Source: Euglena gracilis
Lineage: Eukaryota > Euglenida > Euglenophyceae > Euglenales
Assembly (NCBI GenBank): GCA_039621445.1
Contig: CP154954.1
Coordinates: forward strand, 58,300,701-58,364,700
Length of the DNA: 64,000 nt
Reading direction: 5' to 3'
Every line of letters starts with the position of its first letter. The stretch's first letter is position 1. Below are positions 12,437 through 23,645 of the stretch, piece by piece. The translations under genes and the position numbers were made by a program. Below the pieces are notes generated by a model, which did not search any database, was not told the origin of the DNA, and worked only from the letters and a program-made list of their open reading frames with translations.

Positions 12437-12839
12437 ATTGAGACCTTCTATTTCAAATTGTGCCAACTCATTATTTTTGGGAATTTTTTTTATAAAAAAT
12501 CATGTTACTCAAACTCAAGTCAATCATGTTACTCAAGTTGAATTTTTTTTTGCAGAAACTACAGAAATATGCCATCATTCACATGACGCTCGCAATCTCC
12601 AGGATAGAGCAGAGAGCAAAACTGACATACATAGTTGCATTTGTCTGAGGTTGGGCTCCTGGCCATTGCTGTGCCCACAGAGTTGCCCACACTTGTTACA
12701 CACCTTGTAGAGACATCTCCCGAATCTGCTTCATTGGTCCATTTGACTTGGGAACTCCCTTTCCCTGACGTGATGAACGCTGAAATGTGAATAAAACTAT
12801 TTGTGCAAGGTATGAATACAGACCGATAATACTGACGGT

Positions 12840-13035
12840 GGTTCTTGTTACCCGCCCCCCACGACCGGGTTCCTGCAACCTTCGACCGGGGGGGGGGGTC
12901 GTAACACCCCCATAACCTGCAACCTGCAACCGGGGGGTGGTCGTAAATGAGGGTAGTTGTACGACTAGGGGGGGGGGGGGTAGATTTGGAAATCATTTTG
13001 GAAGAGGATGCTACCCCCCCCCCCGGCGCTTGGCC
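12840..13035. repeat. CGACCGGGGG word cluster
   Basis: Several copies of GGTCGTA/ACGACCGG next to G-runs, and CCTGCAACC words, in both orientations. It looks like another element with a short word repeated at the homopolymer edges. Borders unclear. Confidence 0.45.
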
Positions 13036-13139
13036 TGGGCCATGATTGAAAGTCAGGCCAGCGGGCCAACCTTAAGGGACAAGAATTTGGGCGGCGTGTG
13101 CAAAAAACTAAAGGCCAACTTTAACCCCCGGCATTATTT

Positions 13140-13560
13140 TGGGGTCCATTGCTGGAAACCTGCAGACAGGCCTTATTTTTGGGGTGGTCTTATTTTTTGG
13201 ATTTTTCCTTGACCGACCTGGACCCGAAAAAAGTCATCATTTTCAGGTTCCCAAGACACTAAAATTTTCCTTCGGCCCTTTGCGCAATTTTGGAAATTGG
13301 CACAAATTGACATTAGTCATGTTCTTTTTGCACTTCAAAATCCCAATGTTTGAAATTTCATCATTTTTGTGTCAGAAACTGGGGCCTTTGGTAATATATC
13401 GGGGAAAAAAATTGCCCTCCCCAGCGCTTCGCGCCGTCAGGGGGGGGTCTAATTTCTTGGGGCGTCTTATTTTGTATTTTTGCTCGATCGGCCCTGGGGG
13501 GTCTTATTTTTGGGGGGGTCAAATTTGGGGTGGGTCTTATTTTGGGGTGTTTACGGGGCC
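13140..13560. mobile_element. Repeat family with GGTCTTATTTTTGGGG words
   Basis: The word GTCTTATTTT next to G-runs occurs at least five times (for example 13180-13200, 13460-13550). The centre holds CCCCAGCGCTTCGCGCCG. A related element with GGTCTTATT and GGTCCATTTTATGG words is at 48520-49020. Confidence 0.6.
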
Positions 13561-13818
13561 AAATTTGCACAAAAGGAGGAGGGGGGCCAAGTGCTTGGAG
13601 GGAGGGAGGTATTGTATCATCCCTCAGAACACCAAGGACATAAGCCCGCCCGCCCCAATAGAAGCGCCGATCCGCTACAAGCGCAGGGTCCAAATAAAAG
13701 CGCACCATTTTACCCGCGGCGGGCGTGAGTAAAATGCAGCAGTTACCGCCCGGGAGGCGCAAAATGCCACTTTTCAGGGATTCCCTCAGTTTCGTGCTGA
13801 AGACCCCATGTTGCCATT

Positions 13819-13863
13819 CGTGATTTTTCGTGATTTTTCGTGATTTTTCGTGATTTTTCGTGG
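13819..13863. repeat. Decamer tandem repeat (TGATTTTTCG)n
   Basis: Four perfect head-to-tail copies of TGATTTTTCG followed by a diverged unit. Confidence 0.95.
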
Positions 13864-15337
13864 CACGAAAAAATCGCCCGGTTCTGAGGATTCTGCTGTA
13901 AAAGACTTAGAAATTTTTTATGGTTGTTCAACTTAGAAAACTTGAACTGACTTGCAACACTCAAGGTGAGAAGATACAAAGCGCCGTGCTTTGAATTTAC
14001 TGCGATGCAAAGCGATGCTCTGTATCTCCATCGCAGAACATTACAAGTGCGGCTTGCTGCAGAGCCTTGCCAGCTTTCTGGCGATTCTTCCTGTCCACAA
14101 GACCTGATCAGGAGGGGGGACTGTCCACTCTGGAAAAAAAAACAGTCAGTCACTTGAAAAAAAAACGAGCCAGTCACTATCTCCTTGGAGGGGGGGCCAA
14201 GATTGTCCCAGGCCAAAATTCTCCTTCTGGCACCTTCAGCACCAGTCAAATGAAACACCCAGGTGAGCAAGGGTGTCGATGATCGCCGTGCCAAGCTCCT
14301 GGTGTTCCACAATGGCCCTTACAATCCTACATCTTATCTTACACGAAATTATGGTGCTGCCATTGATCTCTCCCAACTTTTCCAGTCAGCTTTCACAGTT
14401 TCACAAAATTGTCCACAAGGAAATTAAAAATAAGCGCCCCACAAAAAAAAGTCAAGCACCTGTTCCAGCAACCGACCCAATGACAACTTTCTATTTGGGC
14501 CTACGATGTCCCAGGGTAAGAGCTGGGAGAACGAGCCTCCTACACGCCTTGATAATAAAAAAAAACGGCCCAATGGCAACTCTCTCTTTTTTCACGGTTC
14601 AGTTCCACGCACTTCAAACTCTCCAGGGAATTGACTTGCCTTCTTCTGAGGAGTCACTTGCCCCCCGCGTTTCCATGTCCTTCGTTGCTTCCTTGACTTG
14701 CACGAGCATTCACCACTTGCACAGAACCATCATTGTCAGAAGATGACAAAATCATTTTTCTTTCATTTTCTGCCGAAATCGGCCGCATCGGCGCTCCAAA
14801 AACGAGCGGTCCACGTTCAAGGTCGGCGATCCTTCACCTGATTGTTACGAAGGGCGGCGCACCCCCCCCCCACCGTTGAAGGCGGCGGTCCACGACAAGC
14901 GCACCACCCATTTTGATGGGATTTTAAAGGACAAATAGTAGCGCCCCCCCCCCCCCGCCAGAGGCGGCAGTCCGCTATAAGTGCACCCGCGCTTGTATCA
15001 GGGTTAAAGGAAGGCAAACACCCAAGTCAGCTTGCAGCAGGAAAATGACTGCCGAAGACTGGAGATCCCAAACCTGCCTGGCAGGGGCCAGGCCAGCACG
15101 CCACATGGAGAATGTTGGGGCCACCGCATTTGAGGTGGCTGGCAGGTGGTGGTGCTGGGCTGCACAGTCCGCTCGTAAGTCGCCTTTCCCCCCCGCCGCG
15201 CCTTCCCACACATCCCCTGACCCAACTCCTGCACCGGAGGACGGAACTGGCTCAGTTCTCGGGTCTCTAGAGAGCTGTGGACCAGTGCCAGTCGTCCAAG
15301 GGTGCCCAACATTCCTCCATTCTGCCAGGTTGGAGTG

Positions 15338-15566
15338 GGTCCCCCCCCCAAATAGCCTGGCGGGTGCCAGGTTGTTGGAGCCAGCTTTTGGCCCTGCCCC
15401 CCCCCCTCCCCGCCAGGCTATTTGGGCCCTTTTTTCAGCGTCGCAAAGGAACTTTGCCTAAAAAGGGGGTGCCAAGTTACCGGAACCATCCCTTTTTGTC
15501 CCTCCCCCCGCCACGTTATTCGGCCACTGCCAGGAGCAAGGGCCCCACCAGGTTATTGGGGGGGGG
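15338..15566. mobile_element. AATAACCTGGCGGG repeat family, copy 1
   Basis: Matches 50211-50427 over its length: GGTGCCAGG, TTGCCTAAAAAGG, GTGCCAAGTTAC, GGCCACTGCCAGGAGCAAGG and CCAGGTTATT or CCAGGTTGTT. The ends are inverted (CCAAATAGCCTGGCGGG against CCAGGTTATTGGGG). Confidence 0.8.
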
Positions 15567-16423
15567 GGGTTGGTCCTTCCACACCCTTGGTGGGCTGCCT
15601 GGCAGCATCCGGCTGGCTTGACTGTGCAATGAAGACCCACCCAGGGCGTTGCTTAGAGACCCGGGTGGGGGTTCTGAGAGGCTGGAAAGTCTGGGCTGGT
15701 TGGAGTGGGCCCGTTTGGGGGTTTGAACCAGCCAGGCCGGGGTCCCGCCAGCCCAACTGGGCGCCAAAATAACTGCCAAATGCCCCCAAAAACAATTCTG
15801 AGCTGGCCACCCTTTTCCCGACCCCCCCCCCCCCCCGAACCTTAGGCCCAATTTTGACCCCGAAAGCCAAAAATACGTCACCGTTCAGCCAGCCCTTCAG
15901 GCAGCTGGAAAATAATTAAAGCTTGTCGATGGGGGGGGGGTCCGAGGCTGGAAAAAGGCTTCTGGCTTGACAGTCCCCGGGATGGGGCACTCTGGCTTCA
16001 GCGACGCCCTGCCCTCCACTGTGCAAAGAAAAATTCTTTCTTCGGAAAGCAAATTTGGAAGGGAAATAAATTTTGACAAAAAATTCGTGCTGGCCAAATG
16101 GGAAGGGGTGATGACCCCCTCTCCTCCCACCACAAAGATGGGGGCGGGTGCTTTTCAGCCCTGGACCGGGTCAACAGGGTCAACAACAAGTGGGGGTTCC
16201 ACATCCCCCCAACACCAAACTCCTGGGCACCCTCCAGGTCTCAGACAGTGCCGGGATTCCCCCACAAAACACAAAGCGCCCGTGGCTGAACACCTTTGTG
16301 TGCCAGGACCAGGATTCCGTTGCACTTCCTCTGGATGACCCCTGGCCATGCCACTGCTGGCCATCGCCGGGAGGGAATGCTGGAATATGATGAAACAGCT
16401 TGTACCATTATCAAAATGATATA

Positions 16424-16545
16424 TGTTTCACCACGCATATGTATATGTATATGTGCATGTATATATATGTATATATGTATATATGTGTATGTATATGTTA
16501 CATATATAATATTATATGTATTATATAATATATATTTTATCATCT
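16424..16545. repeat. TA/TG-rich AT tract
   Basis: TATATGTATATG-type low-complexity sequence. Confidence 0.85.
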
Positions 16546-16578
16546 CTGTGTGTATACATAGAGAGTTTGGCTGGACAT

Positions 16579-16660
16579 ACTTACCTACCTACCTACCTAC
16601 CTACCTACCTACCTACCGACCTACCTACCTACCTACCGACCTACCTACCTATGTACGCAC
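16579..16660. repeat. Tetranucleotide repeat (TACC)n
   Basis: About 18 CTAC/CGAC units, followed by GTAC-rich sequence up to 16680. Confidence 0.95.
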
Positions 16661-16690
16661 GTACGTACATACGTATATATACACAAATAA

Positions 16691-16967
16691 AATGGCAGCC
16701 TCCCACTATCCTGCCCCCCCGGGGCGGATAGTGGGATCACGGGGTTCCAATTTTTTTTTGCGTAATTAATGGAATAGGGTTAGGGTTAGGAGTTAGGTTT
16801 AGAGTTAGGCCTAACTTAGATTAGATTAGTGTTAGGTGTACAAGTTAGGCCTGAAGTTAGGCCGAATTCGTAACCCTAACCCTACTCCATCAATAACGGG
16901 GAAAAAATGGATCCCCCCGATCCCACTATCCCCCCTGGGGGGGGCCGGAGAGTGGGAGGCTGCCACA
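16691..16967. mobile_element. Palindromic element carrying TTAGGG array, copy 1
   Basis: The ends are inverted repeats: GGCAGCCTCCCACTATCC at 16693 and GAGTGGGAGGCTGCC near 16950. Inside, AGGGTTAGGGTTAGG and many TTAGGN variants lie at 16779-16870, with the reverse form AACCCTAACCCTA near 16872. G and C runs and GGGATC words sit next to the ends. A second copy lies at 32792-33068. No 8-bp target duplication was found. Confidence 0.8.
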
Positions 16968-17534
16968 CACACACACACAATGAGCCAAATAAATTTTGAC
17001 CCAAGTGCCAAGTAAATTTTCAGACCCTGAAAAAATCGAAAAAAAATGATGGCACCATTGGTGGAGGGGTGCTCTGTTAGGCGATTTTGGCTGACAGGTG
17101 CCCGATGGAACCACCGAAGACCTTTTTGACACATCATTTTGTAAAAGGACGGCTTTTGCAAACCGCATTCACTGCAGTTCAGCTAGAATCAGGCTTGCTC
17201 CGTGCACAATTGACTGTCTGGGTGGGGTGAGAGGGGTTGACAGCTTGAACTGGGCTCCCCAGTCATTTTTTCCCTTCTGGGCTCTCAAATTGAGTTTCCT
17301 TGGACTGTTCACAGTGGATAGGGTAACCAGTTTCACCAATGTTTTGTGTGTGAGAAGTCCATTGCAATTCGCCGAAGGTGATCCATTTGGATGTCCTCGT
17401 TTATTTGTGCAAGCCTGTGCAACAGCAGTTTTTACATCTATAACAGTCGTTGCCAAATTGTATTTCTGCTGTTCTGCAATACCACGTTGGTGCCATCGGG
17501 CACCTTGCAGCATCAACTCAAAGCACCACTGGGG

Positions 17535-17860
17535 ATGGTAAACCCCCCCAAATAATACCCCCCCCCCGGTTTCGGGACAAAGGCCCGGTTTTTTGACCTG
17601 AAAATATAGGTAAAAATCACAATCTCTGACAACAATTACGAAAAAAAAATTGATTTTTTCTGGATTTCATGAGAAAGCACAAAAAATGACCCCCAAGGGG
17701 GGTTTTGGCGCTATTTTTCCTCCTACGGAACTTCAAAAACTTCAAAAATTTCAAAAATTTTTGGGAAATAATACTCCCCACCCAAATAATACCCCCCCCC
17801 TCGGGCTGGGACTTCGGGCGAAAAATAATACCCCGGGGGGTATTATTAGGGGGGGTTCAC
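17535..17860. mobile_element. AATAATACCCC word element
   Basis: AAATAATACCCCCC occurs at 17552, 17780 and 17825 and in inverted form GGGGTATTATT near 17840. Between them is an AT-rich core (AAAACTTCAAAAATTT). The three-word layout is like the next two entries but with another word. Confidence 0.6.
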
Positions 17861-17947
17861 TCCGGAGTGCGGGGTGCCATCATTTTTTTCGATTTTTTTC
17901 AGGAACTGAAAATTTACTTGGCCCACTGAATGTATATACATACACAG

Positions 17948-18182
17948 TATATTTATAACCCCCCCCCCAAATCACCCCCCCCCCCAAATAACACCCCCCC
18001 CCCAAATAACACACCCCCCCTTGGGGGCCGATTTCGAGCGCCCAAATAACACCCCCCCTGTTTTCCTTTGGTTTTCCATGTAAAAATAACACCCCCCCCC
18101 AAATAACACACCCCCCCCTGGGGCCCCAGTTCGGGTGCCCAAATAACACACCGGGGGGGTGTGTTATTTGGGGGGGGTTTTA
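17948..18182. mobile_element. AAATAACACCCCC word element
   Basis: AAATAACACCCCCC occurs about six times between 17982 and 18150 and inverted as GGTGTGTTATTTGGGG near 18160. Core words TTCGAGCGCCC and CAGTTCGGGTGCCC separate them. Confidence 0.65.
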
Positions 18183-18184
18183 CA

Positions 18185-18622
18185 TATAAACCCCCCTGAA
18201 TAGAAGCCCCCCCCCCCGAATAGTGCCCCCCCCCCCCAATAGAAGCCCCCCCCCCTCGGGTTTCGACCAAAATTCCGAATAGTGCCCGGCCCAAGGGAAT
18301 AGTAGGCTCCCCGTGGATTGCCTGTCAATTGGGACGGCCAGCAAGTGCTTTGGCTCCTTCGTTAAATGAGGGTTGGGTGTGTTTACGTGCAATGATCCAA
18401 TGCATCCACAAGAGTAACATTTTAGAAGCAAATTTGACATGACTTGGAAAGGTAAGATGTGCAAAAACCCACAAAGAAAGTTCTTCGATAATGCTCGGAC
18501 TCTGGTTTTCGACCACTTTTCCAAAAAACGCCCCCCCCCCCCCCCGGAATAGAAGCCCCCCCCCCTCGATTTTCGACCAACGATCCGAATAGGAGCCCCG
18601 GGGGCTTCTATTCAGGGGGTTT
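18185..18622. mobile_element. GAATAGAAGCCCCC / GAATAGTGCCC word element, possibly split
   Basis: GAATAGAAGCCCCCC appears at about 18198, 18236 and 18547, GAATAGTGCCC at about 18219 and 18277, and the inverted form CCCCGGGGGCTTCTATTC at 18595. TTTCGACCA is repeated beside them. The segment 18310-18525 in the middle lacks the words. Confidence 0.55.
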
Positions 18623-18870
18623 ATACATATATATGTGTATATATATTTATGTATATATGTGTGTATATACATACATACATACATACACATGAATATGTGT
18701 GTATATAGATATATACACATATATCTCTATCTATATAATACATATTATATATAATATAATATGTATGTGTGTGTTTGCACACATATCTCTATCTATATAA
18801 TACATGATATAAATATATAATATGTGTGTGTGTGTGTGTGCAAACACACACACACACACACACACACACG
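18623..18870. repeat. TA-, CATA- and CA-rich low-complexity tract
   Basis: TATATGTGTATA, CATACATA, CTATCTATATAATA and (GT)n/(CA)n arms in succession, about 250 bp. Confidence 0.9.
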
Positions 18871-19509
18871 AGACACACACACATCCTCTGGCGACTTGCC
18901 TAGCCAAACTCGGGGTCGAATTGGTGGCTCTGGGCACCAGCACCAGCACCCTCATCTCATCTCGAGGGGTCTGTCGACCCCACTCCAACCCCCCCCCCCC
19001 CCAGTGGCACGACAAGACACTTGGGGCAGCAGTGGCATGGGTCAGACTTGGCCTTAAGGCCGAGCAGGGAGGGGGCCCAACGCCCACAGAATGGGAAGGA
19101 CCTGGAGGAAACGGAGCCGTTCGGGCGACGCGCGGCGGGGGGGGGGTCAGCAGGGTGAGTGAAACGCCAGGGTGCTCACGGCGGGGTAGGGTGATTCCCA
19201 GATCTTTCTGCACAATGTGGATGGCAGGCAATAAACAACCGATCCCCCCCGTCCAAAATATGGCTATGAGTCGTGCCAACGACACAGCTTGCCAAGAAAA
19301 GCGCTGCACTTCAACAGAAAAACACACGGTCTTGGAAATGCATCAACAACCGGTGGCGGGTGGACGCATTCATTCAACCACCACGCTGTACTTTTTCTGA
19401 AGATCTTACTCACACATCAGACATTGGTAACCCACACGTGTTGCCAAAATGAACGAATGAAAAATACACAGAATGAAAAATAGACCACACAGATGAGCCA
19501 CACACACAT

Positions 19510-19590
19510 ACAGACGGAGAGACAGACGGACGGACGGACGGACGGACGGACGGACGGACAGACAGACAGACAGACACAGACACAGACAGG
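19510..19590. repeat. Tetranucleotide repeat (GGAC)n/(CAGA)n
   Basis: About ten GGAC units followed by CAGA units. The reverse frames read RPSVRPSV and are not a gene. Confidence 0.95.
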
Positions 19591-19814
19591 CATTTTAATA
19601 TATATGCAGGTCGGGTTGGTAGACAACTGCTGGTCAAGTCTTCCATTCAACAAAAATGTTCAAAATTGAAGAATAATTTTGTTAACTTGTCTTAACCAAA
19701 CTTTCTCAGGTCTTTGCTCCCCCCCCTTCATTTGTGTTCATTTGGAAGCCTTGGCGAAAACCATGGAACCGAAATGAATCCAGAAAGCGAATGCAGGTTG
19801 TTGTTGGCCGGTAA

Positions 19815-19900
19815 CAGGGACCCTGATAACTTCCCATACTGACAGGTAGGCTGGTACCGGGAACCCTGACAGTTTCCTGGGCGGGATCCTGACAGTTGGG
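19815..19900. repeat. GACCCTGACAG repeat family, short cluster
   Basis: GGGACCCTGATAACTTCC, CTGACAGG and GGGATCCTGACAG words. The same vocabulary recurs at 6550-6650, 20770-20830, 21065-21345, 29280-29575, 45490-45600 and 48115-48240. Confidence 0.7.
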
Positions 19901-21064
19901 GCCAAACCAGGGGGGGGGGTACGATCCGGCCAGAAAATGGATCGAAGGGAGGCAAAAACACCCAAAGAACCAAAAATGGGGGTGCCAACGACCACCCATA
20001 AAAAAATGCTAACCCCCCCCCCCGGAATAGAAATTCAACCTAGAACACCACGTTGCAAATCAGACCGATACAACACATCTAGAAAAAAAATATATATATA
20101 AATAAAATAAAACGCCAAAACAAAAAAATACATAAAAAATTGCAAACACTTACAAACACCCACCCACCAAACACACACACATCTCCCTGGCGACTTGCCT
20201 AACCCAAACTCGGGGTCCTCACCTAGTTAGTTCCCAGCACCACACCCCTTCTCTGAGGGGTCTGTCGACCCCACTCCAACCCCCCCCCCCCACTGCACAA
20301 ACAAACAAGCAAATATCCGAAAATCAACCCGTCCTAAAAAAAACTCGTTCCTTCATACGCCAAAACACACATAAAAGAAATAAACAGATCCCCCCGTCCA
20401 AAATATGGCTATGTCTCTCCAAAAACACGCTTGCCACCACCACAAAAAAAACACATCCACAACCACAAACCATCACCTTCAGAAACAGAAACACACCATA
20501 AAACCTCAGATGTTCCAAAACAAAAAAAAAAACAACAGAATAACAAAAAGACTACAAATGAAAAAACAAAACAGACACAGACGCCTAGGACAGACACAAA
20601 CACCGAACAACAAATATCCTATCCACTGACCCATCCAATCACAACTTGTTAACAACTTCTTTTTGCTCCAACTTGTCTAACTCCTTTCTCAGCCTTCCTC
20701 GCTCCCCCCCCTTCGCAGACATTGTCCTTGCGGCTTTCCAATACTGCAAACCTCCGCCAGCCCGGAACGGAAGGCTGGTTCGCTGACCAGTTCTGGGCGG
20801 GATCCTGACAGGTTCCTTGTACCAGTCGGGGTACGACACCCCCAACAGCCAATCACTCTGGGCCCCCCAAACGCTTATTTGGACAGAACAGGACTGTTAC
20901 ACCAAAAATGGCTTAAATCCTCAACTGCAGTGACGTATCTGGGGTTTTGATTTCATATACCAGAACCAGTGATCTTTGTGCAGCATTTCAAGGGATGCAA
21001 ATGAAGTGTCTAGCAAAGGGGTTGTAAAAAAGTTTTTTTTTAAATTACCTACCCCCCCCCCCCC

Positions 21065-21345
21065 GGGAAACTGTCACCTGACAGGTTGGCCAGCACCGGG
21101 GACCCTGACAACTTCCTATGATGACAGGTTGACCGGGTACCCCAGGTACCAGGGACCCTGACAGTTTCCCGGGTGGGACCCTGACAGTTTCCCGGGTAGG
21201 GCATTTCAAGGGAAAGTCAATGAAAAATGACCCTGACAGGTTGGCCGGTACCGGGGACCCTGACAACTTCCTATACTGACCCTGACAGTTTCCCGGGCGG
21301 GACCCTGACAGGTTCTCGGGCATGACAGTTTCCTGGGGGGGGGGT
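21065..21345. repeat. GACCCTGACAG repeat family, long cluster
   Basis: At least eight CTGACAG or CTGACAACTTCC words alternate with TTTCCCGGG and TACCGGGGACC, in a loose tandem array that starts and ends with C or G runs. It is close in sequence to the cluster at 29280-29575. Confidence 0.8.
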
Positions 21346-22797
21346 AGGTATGGGACTGCGAAATCTTACCCCTGTTCTGTGAAAGGGCTGGAATTCATTT
21401 CAGAGGAATGGCATATGACACCCAATTATACATGTATTTCTGAAAAGCAAAAAAAATCATGCCAGGAAATAGTCCCAGTGAGAGGATAAATCAACTGTAT
21501 TACTGTGCAACTGCGCAAACAAAATCTAAAACTCATCTGCGGAATTGCACAAAAAATATAAATTTTCAATCACTTCTGCAATTGTGCAAATGAGTTTCAA
21601 ACTCTTCCTCGTTTCCCATTGTATTCAATGTGCTCCACACCTCAGTGATAACAAAGGTTCATCGAAATTATTGCCTACTGTGCTTTGCCTCAACGCATGT
21701 CCCCACAATATCAACTGCAATGACCCTGCAGGCCAACAGACATTTCCCGTGAAAATCGGGGGGGGGCTTTACTCAATCCCAAACTTCAAAACAAAATGGG
21801 TGGCTTTTTTCACGAGTTTAGGGCATAATCCGGGGCTTCCAGCACGAAGAAAAAAAAAGTGGCCCCAAGCAAGGCTTGCCAGTCAGCCCCTTTTCGTGTT
21901 TTTTCACATCTTTTATGTGATACTCGGGCTGCAACCAGCAAAAAAAAATAGAGGGTTTTGGGCATCTCCCTGGGGTCACCCTGGGGTGCACAAAAAAAAA
22001 GGGTGGATCTCACTTTTTGTGACGAGAAATGAAGAGAAATACATGTCTCTTCATTTGCGCGATTTCAGCAAAAAAAACCTTAAAAATCAAAATAGACCAC
22101 ATAAGAAATTGGCCGAAAATGCAATTTTCGGCATTTTAAGGCAGAATTTTGCCATGCTAAGGAATTTGCGCGAAGCACAGGAAAGAGAAATTTGATTTTG
22201 TTTACCTCCTGGTTAGTCTGGAACCCTCCCCCTGGCAGGAGGGAGGCCCCGGAAACCCCTATGGGCCAGGGGAGGGAGGGTTGGAGCCAACCCACCCTCT
22301 TCTGCCCCGTACACCCTCCGTGTACTGAACCCTGGTTAGAACCTCCTTTGGCAGGGGGGGGCACACCCTCCCACCTCAACCTGGGAACTCTGGCGGGGCT
22401 CAAAAATGAAATCCTGTGGATTGCACGTACTTTTGGCTGGGGAGAATGGGCATACTCAAGCAATTCAATGGAATGGGTATCAGGCAATTTCTTGCAGATG
22501 CCCCGGGGGAACACCGGCTGGAAAAAAGTGCTGGCAGGAAAAAAGGTGGCAGCCCCCCCCCCCCTGAGGTGGGAGTGCAACCTCCACAAGGGGACGGCCC
22601 CGCCCCCCGAAAGGGCCACGTGGCGTGGGTGCACGCTCCACCACTGCCCACCCCAACTGCGGGGTCCACACAGAATCAGGCGGCAGCCGCCTTTCCACCA
22701 GGTGCATACCACTCAAACGCAGTTGGCATTGCATACCTGTTGCCAGTGTATGCCACCCGCACTCCCCAGAGGCAGGGATGCTGGTCACTTACCGGAT

Positions 22798-23145
22798 GTA
22801 CCCCCCCCCCCCATGTCGAATGACCGGTAACCTCTGTCCTCTGACCGGGGGGGGGGGGTGGTCGTTGGACACGGGGTCAAAAGAAATTTGGTGGGTACCC
22901 GGGTCCCTACCCACCCAAAAATGTCCAAATTTTCCCTTCCGGCGCAATTTTGACAAATTTTTGTCCAAAAAGTGTCAAAAATGGCATTTTTGGCCAAATT
23001 TTTGGCCAATTTTTGGGCAAAATTTTCGTCCCGGCGCTTCACGCCGGGACCAAGAATTTGGTCAAACCTCCGAAAAGGTGTCCTCTGACCGGGGGGGGGG
23101 GGTCATTGGACATAGGGGGGTCGTTGGACATAGGGGGGGGGGGGT
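22798..23145. mobile_element. Repeat element with ATGTCCAATGACC ends, copy 2
   Basis: Matches 11003-11434 closely (GACCGGTAACCTCTGTCC, TACCCACCCAAAAATG, GTCCCGGCGCTTCACGCC, GGTGTCCTCTGACCGG), with a shorter centre. Confidence 0.8.
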
Positions 23146-23585
23146 AGTATGCAGTCTTACCAGATGCTGGGCTGGACCCGGCACCTGAAAGCAGGGGGAA
23201 AATCCCAAATCCATGCATTTTTCAGCCAATTTTTTTTTAGGTGAAAACCAACAAAACATGCAAGGCCACTTTCGGCCCTTTTGACTGTTCTTTTTCCCCA
23301 CAAAAACTTTCGCTGCTTTGTGCCAAAAATTCTTTTGGTCCAGAGCGGCTTCACTGGGCTGCAAAAACTTTGTAACTACTCGACCCGGGGGGGGGGGGAG
23401 GTCCGCAGCCCGGCTGGGAGCTGCTGGGGGTGTGTGGGCTTAAGGGTTCGTCCGATGGATACGTTCCACTGGGCAATGGGCACGCTGGAGAATGTGTCAG
23501 GGAAGGGAAGAGAACGAACAAGATGAGAGCCAACGTTCGGCTGGTTGATGTGCTGTGCATGCGTTCGTGTTTCAGTTTGTTTTGT

Positions 23586-23645
23586 ACTCTTGTGTGTGCG
23601 TGCGTGTGTGCGTGCGTGCGTGCGTGTGTGTGTGTGTGTGTGTTT
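23586..23645. repeat. GT/GCGT microsatellite
   Basis: GTGTGCGTGCGT units grading into GT dinucleotides. Confidence 0.95.

Larger units (their letters stand above)
18860..20880. repeat. Diverged tandem duplication, second copy depleted in G
   Basis: Landmarks occur twice in order: GGCGACTTGCCTA (18888, 20190), GGGGTCTGTCGACCCC (18965, 20258), CCCCGTCCAAAATATGGCTA (19247, 20394) and CTTTGCTCCCCCCC / CTCGCTCCCCCCC (19712, 20698). From about 20030 to 20640 the plus strand is nearly all A and C with very few G. Confidence 0.65.
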
